Positions 1-9,546 are shown, numbered from the stretch's first letter. The stretch is 34,312 bases of DNA from an uncultured Colwellia sp. (GCA_913049915.1 CAJWZC010000036.1:1-34312); one strand, 5' to 3'. Notes: generated by a model from the letters alone, not told the origin. Made by a program: numbers and translations.

Positions 1-976
1 CTGGTTGACTTTCTGTTATGATATATGTCGGCGTTTGTTCGTTTAAATGTGACATGCGCCCTTTAGTTTCAAATCTCTCTCTAAATTCACTGTTTTTCAC
101 ATAATCGATGAATCTTGGTACTATACCGCCAGCTATATATACGCCACCAAGAGCTCCTGTCGTCAATGCTAAATTACCAGAAAAACTGCCTAAAATTTTG
201 CAAAATTGTGATAATGCTTGCTGACATGTATTACAACTACCCGCTAATGCTTGAGTGCTGATATCTTTAGCCGTTAGTTTAATTGATGCTTCGGTGAGTT
301 CAGCATTATTTTTTTGTTGATCAGTTTTTTGTTGATCATTAATGACTAGTAATGCTTGGTATATTTGTTCTAAACCATAGCCAGAAAGAAGTTGTTCATA
401 AGAAATTCGCTTTTTAGTTTTTTTAAGCTCCTGAAATATTTGAATATCAAGTTCATCTACAGGGGCAAAGTCGATATGCCCACCTTCACCACCAAGGCAA
501 TGCCAGTGATCATTGATATTTTCTAGGTTGGCAACACCTAAGCCAGTTCCTGGACCACAGACCGCAATAGGTTGGTTCAGTACCGGTTCACCACGACCTA
601 CTTTTACTTTTTGAACATCAGTTAACAGAGGAATAGCCATCGCTATTGCAGTATAATCATTTATCAAGGTTAGGGTATTTAGCTTAAGATCCGCTTTAAG
701 TTGTTTCTGTGAAAATTTCCATGGCAAGTTGGTCATTGATATTGCATCTGTATCAACAGGGCAAGCTATAGCTAAACAAGCATTTACTTGTGCATTAAGT
801 AATTTTTTATCAGTTAAATATTGATGAATGACATGACTTAAATGAGGAAATTTTTGGCACTGATAGGTTTCAATGTCATTAATATTATTGTATTCATCAG
901 TAATGGCTAGTCTGATGTTAGTACCGCCAATATCAGCTACTAAATTAATTATTTTTGTATCTTTTAAATTTATCAT
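1..976 (-). CDS. glk: Glucokinase, 3' end cut by window edge
   Basis: ATP-dependent glucose phosphorylation in the cytoplasm, giving glucose-6-phosphate. I translated this by hand from ATG at 976; about 325 residues are visible and the frame is open to base 1, so only a short C-terminal tail is missing (the family is usually about 320-340 residues). Visible features are the N-terminal phosphate-binding motif ADIGGTNIRLAI, the INDYTAIAMAIP segment carrying the catalytic Asp, GPGTGLGVA, and GGEGGHIDFAP. These mark the proteobacterial Glk family (PF02685) rather than a ROK kinase. It lies 28 nt downstream of the lacI-type gene on the same strand, as the last visible gene of the beta-glucoside operon. 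It would consume the glucose released by the two glucosidases nearby. Confidence 0.93.
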   Translation of the reverse strand, partial: MINLKDTKIINLVADIGGTNIRLAITDEYNNINDIETYQCQKFPHLSHVIHQYLTDKKLLNAQVNACLAIACPVDTDAISMTNLPWKFSQKQLKADLKLNTLTLINDYTAIAMAIPLLTDVQKVKVGRGEPVLNQPIAVCGPGTGLGVANLENINDHWHCLGGEGGHIDFAPVDELDIQIFQELKKTKKRISYEQLLSGYGLEQIYQALLVINDQQKTDQQKNNAELTEASIKLTAKDISTQALAGSCNTCQQALSQFCKILGSFSGNLALTTGALGGVYIAGGIVPRFIDYVKNSEFRERFETKGRMSHLNEQTPTYIITESQP

Positions 977-1004
977 TTTTGTATTACTTCTCATTAAATT
1001 ATAT

Positions 1005-2021
1005 TTATTTTTTAACTCTATTCGTATTTAAAATAACGGAATCTCTAGTAATAAGTGTTGGCTCAAAAGAGTGAGTAATTGAAATATCATTTTGCTGATA
1101 ATTATTTTTTAGTACTAATTTTGCAGCCATGTGCCCCATTGAATTTACTGGATTATCGATTGTAGTTAGCTTAGGGAAAGTATGTCTTGCAAAAATGATG
1201 TTATCAAAACCTATTATTGACAAATCATTAGGTAAAGTGAAACCATGCTCTCTAGCATAAGTTATTGCTCCTGAGGCCATTTCATCGTTCGCACAAATTA
1301 ATGCACTAAACTCTTTTTTACTTTTAATGAAGTGTTTTAAACCGTCACTACCACCTGTTTCTTTAAAGTCGCCTTCAAAATAGAGTGTGTCACTAAAAGA
1401 AATATTATTTTCTGCTAGCGCACGCTTATGTCCAGCTAATCTATCTTTTGAATCGGCTTTAAATTGTGGACCTGTTATATACGCAATAGCTAAGTGACCT
1501 TGTTCAATGATTGACTGAGTTGCTAAAAAACCGCCTAATTCGTTGTCTAAACTAATACAGTTTTCACTCAGTTCATTTACTAGTCGACTCATTAAATAAA
1601 TAGGCGTACTACCTTTACACAAATCTATAAGGTATTCATCGCTCACTGCTTCAACGTGCAATATAATTGCGTCACAGTTTCTACTAATCAAAAACTCTAT
1701 ACCTTCTTTTTCTTTTTCTTCTTCACTATGTCCAGTGGTAATAATGACATGTTTGCCCGCAGCCCTTAGTTCAGCTTCAATACCAGCCATCATCTGACCA
1801 AAGAATGAACCATGTAACTCTGACACTAATACACCTACACTGTTGCTTCTACTCGATGCTAATGACTGAGCAATAGAGTTAGGGCGATAACCAAGTTCAG
1901 CCATTGCTACTAGAACTTTTTGGCGTGTTTTTTCACTGACTCGTGCGTTTTTATTTATCACACGAGAAACGGTTGCTAAAGAGACATCAGCAAGTTTTGA
2001 AACTTCGTATATTGTCGCCAT
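1005..2021 (-). CDS. LacI-family transcriptional regulator of the beta-glucoside cluster
   Basis: DNA-binding repressor of 338 residues, the normal LacI/GalR length. The N-terminal helix-turn-helix and hinge occupy about residues 2-58 (IYEVSKLADVSLATVSRVIN, then the GYRPNSIAQSLAS hinge helix). A periplasmic-binding-protein-like effector domain follows, from about residue 60 to the end, with typical segments such as VLVSELHGSFFGQMM and NDEMASGAI. It sits between the sugar symporter and glucokinase, so it probably controls this cluster. The perfect palindrome at 5258-5273 is the likely operator. The effector is not known from sequence; glucose, cellobiose or a beta-glucan oligomer would fit the context. 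Analogous regulators in related marine bacteria are named BglR, but I cannot confirm orthology. Confidence 0.93.
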   Translation of the reverse strand: MATIYEVSKLADVSLATVSRVINKNARVSEKTRQKVLVAMAELGYRPNSIAQSLASSRSNSVGVLVSELHGSFFGQMMAGIEAELRAAGKHVIITTGHSEEEKEKEGIEFLISRNCDAIILHVEAVSDEYLIDLCKGSTPIYLMSRLVNELSENCISLDNELGGFLATQSIIEQGHLAIAYITGPQFKADSKDRLAGHKRALAENNISFSDTLYFEGDFKETGGSDGLKHFIKSKKEFSALICANDEMASGAITYAREHGFTLPNDLSIIGFDNIIFARHTFPKLTTIDNPVNSMGHMAAKLVLKNNYQQNDISITHSFEPTLITRDSVILNTNRVKK

Positions 2022-2136
2022 ATTATTCCTAAGTTACGCAATTTTGTTGTAAATAGTATAAATTGTAATAGCAAAATTTTAGCATATTTGGCAATATTTT
2101 AACTAGTAGTAGTCTTTAATTCAGTTTAAATTTTTA

Positions 2137-2229
2137 CTACTTTTTTTCTCTTAGGGTATATTTTGACATTAGCCAAGCTATAGCAATTACACTACTAATA
2201 GCCATGGCCATTTTAATGAAAAATATCAT
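2137..2229 (-). CDS. Possible 30-residue single-span membrane peptide
   Basis: A small frame between the GPH symporter stop (2246) and the lacI-type gene. The peptide has one hydrophobic stretch (about residues 2-22, containing MAISSVIAIAWLM) followed by a basic tail ending SKYTLREKK. That is a typical N-out/C-in single-span micropeptide layout with positive charges on the inside. It starts 16 nt after the symporter stop. There is no good Shine-Dalgarno sequence, so translation would depend on coupling to the upstream gene. I do not recognise a family. It could be an accessory to the symporter, or a chance open frame; conservation in relatives would decide. Confidence 0.35.
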   Translation of the reverse strand: MIFFIKMAMAISSVIAIAWLMSKYTLREKK

Positions 2230-2245
2230 GGTAGAATAATACTTA

Positions 2246-3781
2246 TTAAACCGTTGTTAAAGATACTCTACGCTGACTTAACTCATAACCAATTTCTTGG
2301 TTCTGTTTACTTGTTAATGGGTAGAACATCATTAATGCAGCACCGACAAAAGCAAAAGCAGCGGGGATCCAACTCATCAGTAATTGCATAGCAGGTAAAG
2401 AAGCCTCAATAGTTAATTTATCCATACCATCGTAGCCATAACCCGCAAGCACCACTAATACCAAGGCACCAGCAAAGCCGCCACCTGTTTTTTGAACAAA
2501 TGTACCTGCAGAATAAATCAGTCCTGTAGCGCGACGACCGTTTTTCCATTCAGAGTAATCAGCAGAATCACCTAACATGGTAAAGAATAATGTTGGCATG
2601 ATAGCGGCAAAGAATTCTGCACTACACCCTAAAATAAAAATAGCACTAATGTTACCTTTAGGTACCCAATAAAATCCTGCCGTGAGTAGTCCGCTAAGAA
2701 TAAGTGACACAATAAATAAGGTACGTTTACCTAATTTTTCCGATAGGTAGCCTGTGGCTAGCGCGCCTAAAATTGACACTATCAATAAAGCGATAAAATA
2801 TTGTCCAGCCATCAGCTCATCACCTACGTGGTATTTAAAGTAATAGGCAATAGTGCCGTACTTTATACCGTTAAACATCATGGTTAAAAATCCCATGCCG
2901 AGTAATATTAACCAAGGTTTATTTGTCAGTAAGTCAACCATGTCTCGTTGTGTGCCACTCATCTCATCAGGTGATTTTTTGATTACCCCTTTAATAAGTA
3001 TCCACATAGAAGCCATGACGACAATAAAAAATAGTCCACTATAAATGTCGCGATAATAGAAGAATAAAGTCATTGACAGTAATGGTAAAATAATAAGTGG
3101 TAAGTTCTTAAGTAAATCACCTAACTCTGATTTTAAACTAACTGATTTATCTATTTTGGGAGTAATACGTTCCTTGGTACTTGCAAAAGTGATAACCATC
3201 AAAACAATTAAAATAGCTGCAAATAAATACATGGAATATTGATAACCCATTGCATCATTACCATCACCAAAATAGGCGACTAAATCAGGTAAAAATCCCA
3301 TGACTAACAAACCACCCGCAAAGGCACCAGCGAAACGAAAACCCGATAAACTGGTGCGTTCTGTGTCACTTGGTGTCATTACGCCCATTAATGCTGAATA
3401 AGGTACATTATTTACTGTGTAGGCCAGCGTTAAACCTATATAAGTTATATAGGCATACACAAGTTTACCGGTATAACTTAAATCAGGTGTAGTGAAAGAT
3501 AACACCATAAAGATGGCTAAAAATGGTGTTGACCATAATATCCAAGGACGAAACTGTCCCCAACGAGTCGAGGTTCTATCAGCTATCATGCCCATGATGA
3601 TGTCAGTTACACCGTCAGTTAAACGTACTACTAAAAAGAGCATAGCGGCTGCGGCTGCAGTTAAGCCAAAAGTGTCAGTATAAAACACTGCTAGATAGGC
3701 CAAAGCGCCACGCCAGACTAAATTGGCTGCGGCATCGCCCATGGCGTAACCTACTTTTTCATGAAAGGGTAATTTAGTCAT
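2246..3781 (-). CDS. GPH-family sugar:cation symporter (MFS)
   Basis: Inner-membrane sugar importer of 511 residues, with about 12 hydrophobic segments across the length. The family signature is visible near the N-terminus: MLFLVVRLTDGVTDIIMG, then ADRTSTRWGQFRPW, which matches the conserved D-x-x-TD and RxGRxRPW-like region of the glycoside-pentoside-hexuronide family (MelB relatives). It lies 32 nt downstream of the GH1 beta-glucosidase on the same strand. It therefore probably imports beta-glucosides such as cellobiose or laminari-oligosaccharides, coupled to Na+ or H+, for cleavage by that enzyme. The substrate is inferred from context only. The C-terminal half contains the long loop typical of eukaryote-independent GPH members; no truncation is seen. 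Confidence 0.9.
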   Translation of the reverse strand: MTKLPFHEKVGYAMGDAAANLVWRGALAYLAVFYTDTFGLTAAAAAMLFLVVRLTDGVTDIIMGMIADRTSTRWGQFRPWILWSTPFLAIFMVLSFTTPDLSYTGKLVYAYITYIGLTLAYTVNNVPYSALMGVMTPSDTERTSLSGFRFAGAFAGGLLVMGFLPDLVAYFGDGNDAMGYQYSMYLFAAILIVLMVITFASTKERITPKIDKSVSLKSELGDLLKNLPLIILPLLSMTLFFYYRDIYSGLFFIVVMASMWILIKGVIKKSPDEMSGTQRDMVDLLTNKPWLILLGMGFLTMMFNGIKYGTIAYYFKYHVGDELMAGQYFIALLIVSILGALATGYLSEKLGKRTLFIVSLILSGLLTAGFYWVPKGNISAIFILGCSAEFFAAIMPTLFFTMLGDSADYSEWKNGRRATGLIYSAGTFVQKTGGGFAGALVLVVLAGYGYDGMDKLTIEASLPAMQLLMSWIPAAFAFVGAALMMFYPLTSKQNQEIGYELSQRRVSLTTV

Positions 3782-3813
3782 TTTTGTTCCAATCGCTTAG
3801 ATTAATACTAATT

Positions 3814-5145
3814 TTATCTATTAGTTATTAATGCTTTATAAGTTAGTCCGCTTGCTTTAACTGTTCTTGCTTGGGTATCGTAATCAACATGTACTATGCC
3901 GAAGCGTTTTAAATAACCTTCAGCCCATTCAAAGTTATCCATTAAGCTCCAAGCAAAATAACCTTTAACTTGAACACCTTGTACCATAGCGTCATGCACG
4001 GCATTTAGGTGTTGTTGATAATAATCTACTCTACCTTGATCACTAACAACACCATCAATAATCTCATCAGCCATTGCAGCGCCATTTTCAGTAATATAAA
4101 CCGGCGGTAGTGTGTATGTTTCATTAAGTGAAACTAATAATTCAGTAAAGGCTTTGGGATAAATCTCCCAACCAATATCTGTGCGAGGCGCTGGCGCCTC
4201 TATTTGAAAGAAGTGTTCATCGGCATCTGTACGATAAATTGCACGGGTATAAAAATTCACCCCTAAGAAGTCAATAGGGTGTGAAATGATAGCCATATCA
4301 CCTTCAAAAATTTTAGGATGATTTCCTTTAGGCAATTCTGCCATTATTTTAGGATAATCACCGTCAAATAAGGGTTTAATATACCACTGGTTGAAATAAT
4401 CATCGGCAAATGAAGTTGCTTTTATATCTGCTACTGAATCAGACTCAGGATAACAAGGAGTAAAATTTAGCACGATACCATTTTGGCTATTAGGACTGTT
4501 TTTTGTTAATACTTGCATTGCTAAACCATGAGCAAGTAATAGGTGATGTGCGGCTTTCTTACCAAACTCTTTGCCAATAACACCTGGTGCGTGCACACCT
4601 GCTTCGTAACCTAAAAAGGCACTACAAAAAGGTTCGTTTAGGGTAGCGTAAGCATGAACGCGATTACCAAATACCTTTGAAATTAAATCGGTATAATCTC
4701 TAAATTTATAGGCTGTTTCACGATTTAACCAACCACCTTGGTCTTCTAAGTATTGTGGTAAATCCCAATGATATAGCGTGACAAACGCTTTAATATTTTT
4801 AGACTTCAATGCATCTAAAATATTTAAGTAATAATCAACACCCGCTTGATTTAGCGCCCCAGTCTCGGTTATTACTCGCGGCCATGAAATAGATAGTCTA
4901 TAAGCATCAACGCCTAATGAGTCTATTAGCTCAATATCGTCTTGCCACAGATTAAAATGATCACACGCCACTTCACCATTTGAGCCATCAATAATTTTAT
5001 TGGGTGTATTACAAAAAGTATCCCAAATGCATGGAAGTCTTGCGTCTTTGCCACCCTCAATTTGAAATGAAGCCGTTGCTACACCATAGATGAAATCTTT
5101 TGATAACATTTTAGATTGAGTGGGTAGAGTAAGTTTGACAGTCAT
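3814..5145 (-). CDS. GH1 family beta-glucosidase
   Basis: Retaining beta-glucosidase of glycoside hydrolase family 1, 443 residues, the standard length for bacterial cytoplasmic enzymes. Both catalytic glutamates are visible: the acid/base E171 in ATLNEPF and the nucleophile E353 in YITENGA. The N-terminal GVATASFQIEGG and the C-terminal GYFAWSLMDNFEWAEGY (aglycone and glucose subsites) are also intact. No signal peptide is present, so it acts in the cytoplasm on imported disaccharides or short oligomers. It is the first gene of the minus-strand operon with the symporter, regulator and glucokinase, and is transcribed from the divergent control region containing the palindromic operator. Beta-glucosidase is most likely; some GH1 members also take galactosides or fucosides. 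Confidence 0.95.
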   Translation of the reverse strand: MTVKLTLPTQSKMLSKDFIYGVATASFQIEGGKDARLPCIWDTFCNTPNKIIDGSNGEVACDHFNLWQDDIELIDSLGVDAYRLSISWPRVITETGALNQAGVDYYLNILDALKSKNIKAFVTLYHWDLPQYLEDQGGWLNRETAYKFRDYTDLISKVFGNRVHAYATLNEPFCSAFLGYEAGVHAPGVIGKEFGKKAAHHLLLAHGLAMQVLTKNSPNSQNGIVLNFTPCYPESDSVADIKATSFADDYFNQWYIKPLFDGDYPKIMAELPKGNHPKIFEGDMAIISHPIDFLGVNFYTRAIYRTDADEHFFQIEAPAPRTDIGWEIYPKAFTELLVSLNETYTLPPVYITENGAAMADEIIDGVVSDQGRVDYYQQHLNAVHDAMVQGVQVKGYFAWSLMDNFEWAEGYLKRFGIVHVDYDTQARTVKASGLTYKALITNR

Positions 5146-5257
5146 GAATGAGTTACCTATTTCTGTAAGCCAAGTTAATTTGGCGATTATCTGTATTATT
5201 TTATGTAGCGTTTATAAAAAGGTTGATAAAAGTAGCTAGATGTTCTCTAATACAGTC

Positions 5258-5273
5258 ATGTAAGCGCTTACAT
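5258..5273. promoter_or_regulatory. Likely LacI-family operator, perfect palindrome
   Basis: ATGTAAGCGCTTACAT is a perfect 16-bp inverted repeat with a central CG, the hallmark of LacI/GalR-family operators. It lies in the divergent region, about 113 bp upstream of the GH1 start and 195 bp upstream of the permease start, and is closer to the minus-strand promoter. The LacI-type gene at 1005-2021 is the natural binder. I saw no second copy at the lacI or GH3 promoters. Confidence 0.8.
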
Positions 5274-5343
5274 TTAGACTAGAGCTTTCTATGACTTAGG
5301 TCAACTAGTTTCACTTACTTTTAAATTTAATATAATTAAGTTA

Positions 5344-5372
5344 TTGAAAGTTAGTGTTTAATAAATTATAAA
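5344..5372 (+). promoter_or_regulatory. Candidate sigma-70 promoter of the sugar permease
   Basis: TTGAAA (5344-5349), a 17-bp spacer, then TATAAA (5367-5372). Predicted transcription start is near 5379, giving a leader of about 88 nt before the permease ATG at 5468. The palindromic operator is about 70 bp upstream of the -35, so repression by simple occlusion is not obvious here; looping or effects on the other promoter are possible. Confidence 0.5.
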
Positions 5373-5467
5373 AAAATATTTTATAATTAATATAATAGTC
5401 GATTTTTTGCTAAGAGTAAGATGCGTAAATTAATAACTAATAATAAATAAATTTTAAGAGGTAAGTC

Positions 5468-6739
5468 ATGTCAATACAGTCAAATTTAGGTACTTTCGAA
5501 CAAGTGGGCGATTTGAAAACAGCTAATAATTATACATTTGCACTCACGTCACTAACGTCATTGTTTTTTATGTGGGGATTTATTACTTGTTTAAACGATA
5601 TTTTAATTCCGCATTTAAAAGGTGTGTTTAATTTATCCTATGCCCAAGCCATGTTAGTACAGTTTTGTTTCTTTGGTGCCTATTTCATAGTGTCACTACC
5701 TGCAGGCATAATTGTTAAAAAATTAGGTTATCAAAAAGGGATTGTTTTGGGATTAGTGATAGCTGCCACAGGTTGTTTATGCTTTTATCCTGCAGCAAGT
5801 ATGCATAGCTATCCTGTATTTTTGATAGCGTTATTTATTCTTGCCAGTGGTATTACCTTATTACAAGTTTCAGCTAACCCTTATGTTAGTTTGTTAGGCG
5901 ATGCAAAAACAGCTTCATCTCGTTTAACCATGACACAAGCTTTTAATGCCTTGGGTACAACTGTAGCACCATTCTTTGGTGCTTATTTGATCTTAAATGA
6001 AGCTGCGGGTGCTATTTCTGTACAAGCATCAGCCGAATCTGTACAAATGCCTTACGTTTTACTTGCGGCTATGTTGTTAGTACTTGCCGCCGTTTTTGCT
6101 TGGTTGAAATTACCTAACTTATCTGTATCTGATGATAGTACTGAAGAAAAAAACGTTACAGAGATCGAAGGAAGTGCATGGCAATATCGCCATTTGGTTT
6201 TAGGCGCTGTTGGTATTTTTGTTTATGTTGGTGCTGAAGTATCAATTGGTAGTTTGTTAGTTAGCTTTTTAGTTGAACCTAGTATTGCTGGCTTAGAAGA
6301 ATCTAAAGCTGCAAAATACATCGCTTATTACTTTGGTGGCGCTATGGTTGGTCGTTTTATTGGCGCGGCTGTTATGCAAAAAATTTCAGGCGGTAGTGCG
6401 TTATTGTTCAACGCGAGTGTCGCTATTTTATTAATTTTAACTGCTGTATTTACTTCAGGTACGGTTGCTATGGTAGCAATTTTATTAGTTGGGTTATGTA
6501 ATTCAATTATGTTTCCAACGATATTTAGTTTAGCGATTAACGGCTTAGGTAAACATACCAGCCAAGGCTCAGGTATCTTATGTTTAGCTATTGTTGGTGG
6601 CGCTATTATTCCACTTATCCAAGGGTTCCTAGTGGATAGTATTGGCATACAAGATGCACTTTTATTACTTATTGTTTGCTATGTTTTTATTGCTTACTAC
6701 GGTCTTTCAGGCAGCAAAGTAAAAGTGATATCCAAATAA
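5468..6739 (+). CDS. FucP/GluP-type sugar:H+ symporter (MFS)
   Basis: Inner-membrane monosaccharide permease of 423 residues with about 12 membrane spans. The first spans carry the family signature: [19 protein letters not shown], then [14 protein letters not shown] and [15 protein letters not shown], followed by [14 protein letters not shown]. This is typical of the FucP subfamily, which includes the glucose/galactose transporter GluP and the GlcNAc transporter NagP. Here the neighbours are a GH3 exo-glucosidase and, across the divergent promoter, GH1 and glucokinase. Free glucose is therefore the most likely substrate. It is divergent from the GH1 operon and about 125 nt upstream of the GH3 gene, with which it may be co-transcribed. 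Confidence 0.92.
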   Translation: MSIQSNLGTFEQVGDLKTANNYTFALTSLTSLFFMWGFITCLNDILIPHLKGVFNLSYAQAMLVQFCFFGAYFIVSLPAGIIVKKLGYQKGIVLGLVIAATGCLCFYPAASMHSYPVFLIALFILASGITLLQVSANPYVSLLGDAKTASSRLTMTQAFNALGTTVAPFFGAYLILNEAAGAISVQASAESVQMPYVLLAAMLLVLAAVFAWLKLPNLSVSDDSTEEKNVTEIEGSAWQYRHLVLGAVGIFVYVGAEVSIGSLLVSFLVEPSIAGLEESKAAKYIAYYFGGAMVGRFIGAAVMQKISGGSALLFNASVAILLILTAVFTSGTVAMVAILLVGLCNSIMFPTIFSLAINGLGKHTSQGSGILCLAIVGGAIIPLIQGFLVDSIGIQDALLLLIVCYVFIAYYGLSGSKVKVISK

Positions 6740-6864
6740 CAGCGGGTTATCAGAAGTATCCTCGTTAATATTTATAAGTAGTTAACAATAAAAAGTTAGC
6801 TATAAAACTAACGATATAAATAAACGATCAATATACATAATCAATAAAAACAAGAAGTAATACT

Positions 6865-9441
6865 ATGATAAAAAACAACTCAATTAAAACTAGCATGTTT
6901 TATCTGGCGATGTCGTTAATCACTGTGGGGTGTAATGGTCAAGAAGAATCATCTTCAATAACAACCGATGCGACCGTTGAATCAGTATCACAATCAGCAG
7001 CTTCATCGAATATTGATATCTGGCCAGTACTTGATATTGCGGTAAAGTTGGATACAGAGATTGAAGCTAAAGTGGCGTCATTATTAGCCACCATGACACT
7101 TGAGCAAAAAGTAGCACAAATGATCCAGCCAGAAATACGCGACATCACTGTTGCAGACATGCGAAAGTATGGTTTTGGTTCGTATTTAAATGGCGGTGGT
7201 GCTTTCCCTAACAATGATAAACATGCAACGCCCGCTGATTGGATAAAGTTAGCTGAAGACATGTATCAAGCCTCAGTTGATGATAGTTTGGATGGCAATA
7301 GTATTCCTACTATTTGGGGCACCGACGCAGTGCATGGCCATAACAATGTTATAGGCGCTACTTTGTTTCCACATAACATTGGCTTAGGTGCTACAAATAA
7401 CCCTGTACTTATTGAGCAAATTGCGGCAATTACTGCCACCGAAGTGATGGTTACCGGTATCGATTGGGTATTTGCACCTACGGTTGCTGTTGTTCGTGAT
7501 GATCGCTGGGGTAGAACTTATGAAGGCTATTCAGAAGATCCTGAGATAGTTCGTGAGTACTCAGCGGCTATTGTAAAAGGATTGCAAGGACATGCCGAGA
7601 AAGATTTCTTAGGTGATTCACGGGTAATATCTACTATAAAACACTTTTTAGGTGATGGTGGTACTGAGGGCGGTGATGATCAGGGTAATAACCTTTTTTC
7701 AGAACAGGAATTATTTGATATTCATGCTCAAGGTTATGTAGGTGGTTTAGAGGCAGGTGCGCAATCGGTAATGGCATCATTTAATAGTTGGCATGGTGAA
7801 AAATTACATGGCAATAAATACCTATTAACCGATGTCTTAAAAGGCAAAATGGGCTTTGATGGCTTTGTCGTAGGTGATTGGAATGGCCATGGCCAAATTC
7901 CAGGCTGTACCAACGAAAGCTGCAGTCAAACCATAAATGCTGGCCTAGATATATTTATGGTTCCAACCGATGCTTGGAAACCTTTGTATGAAAATACCAT
8001 TGATCAAGTTAAGTCGGGTGAAATTGAAATATCGCGTATCGATGATGCCGTCAGCCGTATTTTACGAGTGAAGCATAGAGCAGGTATATTCGATAAGCCA
8101 AGTCCTGCAAATCGAGCTATATCAGGAAAACTTGAATTAATTGGTGCAGCTGAACACCGCCAAGTTGCTCGTCAAGCAGTACGAGAGTCACTTGTTTTAC
8201 TGAAAAATAAAAACAATATTTTACCACTCAAACCAAATACTAATGTTCTAGTCGCGGGTAGTGGTGCTGACAATATAGGCCAGCAATCTGGTGGGTGGTC
8301 GGTAACATGGCAAGGTACTGGTAATGTTAACTCTGACTTCCCTGGTGGCAGTTCTATTTATGATGGCTTTAAGCAAGTCGTAAACAATGCGGGTGGTAAT
8401 ATTGAATTAGCGGTTGATGGCACTTTTAAACAAAAACCAGAGGTTGCTATTGTTGTGTTTGGTGAACAACCCTATGCAGAAGGTATAGGCGATATTGACA
8501 ATCTTGATTATCAACGCGGTAATAAAACTGACTTAGCATTACTTAAAAAGCTTAAGGCTGAAGGCATTAAAGTTGTTTCGGTATTTATCTCTGGTCGTCC
8601 TATGTGGGTTAACGCCGAGCTAAATGTCTCGGATGCATTCGTTGCTGCTTGGTTACCAGGTAGTGAAGGTGTCGGCGTAAGTGATGTATTATTCACTAAA
8701 GCAGATGGTGAAATTAATCATAACTTCAAAGGGAAGTTGTCTTTCTCTTGGCCTAAGTCGGCGACACAAGCCATTGTAAACCGCTTTGATGAAGATTATG
8801 CACCTTTATTACCTTATGGTTTTGGTCTGCAATATGGTGATGACAATATCTTACTTGATGATTTAAATGTAGTTGTTGAAAAGTCGGCTACTGCAGAGCA
8901 GTCTTTGGTATTATTTGAAAATACGGTAAAAGCGCCGTGGTCGCTAAATATTATTTCAGGTGAGCAAGCGATTGGTGTATCTAGTTCGTTGGTTGCACTG
9001 CCTGGTATTACGTTAAGAACCATGGATAAAGATGTACAAGAAGATGCTCGAACCTTAACCTTTACTGGTAAAGAATCTGCCTCTGTGAGATTACAAAGTA
9101 CTTTTGTTGAAGATTTACGTCAATATATCGAAAACGATTCAGCGTTAACTGTTCTAGTGCGTAAAGGCCAAGAGTTTAGTGAGTCTGTAATACTTGAAAT
9201 GCATTGTGATGAAGCTGATTGTCAAAAATCGGTTGATATCAGCGCAGTAATGAAAGGCTTTACTATTCATGAATGGCAAGAACTTAGCGTTGATCTTAAT
9301 TGCTTTGTTAAACAAGGTGTTAATTTTGGCCGAGTTACTGTGCCATTTGGTCTCACCACCGTTGGCCAAGGTGTTGTCTCATTTTCAACATTGAAATTGC
9401 AAGCTAATAAAGCACAAAATGCAACGATTAACTGCCAATAA
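6865..9441 (+). CDS. GH3 exo-beta-glucosidase/glucanase lipoprotein, ExoP-like
   Basis: Exo-acting beta-glucosidase of 858 residues. A signal sequence ends in LITVGC (Cys about 23), which fits the PROSITE lipoprotein pattern although Thr at -3 is not the commonest residue. The protein is probably anchored in the outer membrane or periplasm. The GH3 N-terminal barrel (about 60-410) contains the nucleophile D338 in GFVVGDWNGHGQ. The C-terminal GH3 domain (about 440-660) contains GEQPYAEGIGD, where E539 aligns with the acid/base of plant exo-glucanases. A further beta-rich domain (about 680-858) corresponds to the C-terminal domain of Pseudoalteromonas ExoP, an exo-1,3/1,4-beta-glucanase. I infer release of glucose from beta-glucan oligomers such as those of laminarin. 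The ribosome site (AGAAG) is weak. Confidence 0.93.
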   Translation: MIKNNSIKTSMFYLAMSLITVGCNGQEESSSITTDATVESVSQSAASSNIDIWPVLDIAVKLDTEIEAKVASLLATMTLEQKVAQMIQPEIRDITVADMRKYGFGSYLNGGGAFPNNDKHATPADWIKLAEDMYQASVDDSLDGNSIPTIWGTDAVHGHNNVIGATLFPHNIGLGATNNPVLIEQIAAITATEVMVTGIDWVFAPTVAVVRDDRWGRTYEGYSEDPEIVREYSAAIVKGLQGHAEKDFLGDSRVISTIKHFLGDGGTEGGDDQGNNLFSEQELFDIHAQGYVGGLEAGAQSVMASFNSWHGEKLHGNKYLLTDVLKGKMGFDGFVVGDWNGHGQIPGCTNESCSQTINAGLDIFMVPTDAWKPLYENTIDQVKSGEIEISRIDDAVSRILRVKHRAGIFDKPSPANRAISGKLELIGAAEHRQVARQAVRESLVLLKNKNNILPLKPNTNVLVAGSGADNIGQQSGGWSVTWQGTGNVNSDFPGGSSIYDGFKQVVNNAGGNIELAVDGTFKQKPEVAIVVFGEQPYAEGIGDIDNLDYQRGNKTDLALLKKLKAEGIKVVSVFISGRPMWVNAELNVSDAFVAAWLPGSEGVGVSDVLFTKADGEINHNFKGKLSFSWPKSATQAIVNRFDEDYAPLLPYGFGLQYGDDNILLDDLNVVVEKSATAEQSLVLFENTVKAPWSLNIISGEQAIGVSSSLVALPGITLRTMDKDVQEDARTLTFTGKESASVRLQSTFVEDLRQYIENDSALTVLVRKGQEFSESVILEMHCDEADCQKSVDISAVMKGFTIHEWQELSVDLNCFVKQGVNFGRVTVPFGLTTVGQGVVSFSTLKLQANKAQNATINCQ

Positions 9442-9546
9442 ATAATCCACCTTAGTCATGCTATTAAGTAGAGTTAACATAATTTATAACAAATATTTTT
9501 CTGAGTTATGTCAGTAATTTTTCCAGTAATTGATAGAAGTTTAGTC

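Larger units (their letters stand above)
5146..5467. promoter_or_regulatory. Divergent control region of the glucoside cluster
   Basis: 322 bp between the divergent GH1 and sugar permease genes. It holds the 16-bp palindrome described separately and a near-consensus sigma-70 promoter facing right. The left-facing promoter for the GH1 operon must lie between about 5150 and 5300, but I could not choose a convincing -35/-10 pair. The DNA is strongly AT-rich from about 5330 on. The permease start has a good ribosome site (AGAGG about 8 nt before ATG 5468). Confidence 0.7.

Noticed and set aside
6795-6812. Small inverted repeat GTTAG/CTAAC between the permease and the GH3 gene
   Set aside because: Only five base pairs and no T tract; not enough for a terminator call.
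6939-7262. Minus-strand open frame opposite the GH3 gene
   Set aside because: It lies wholly opposite a well-supported gene, has no ribosome site and matches no family I know.
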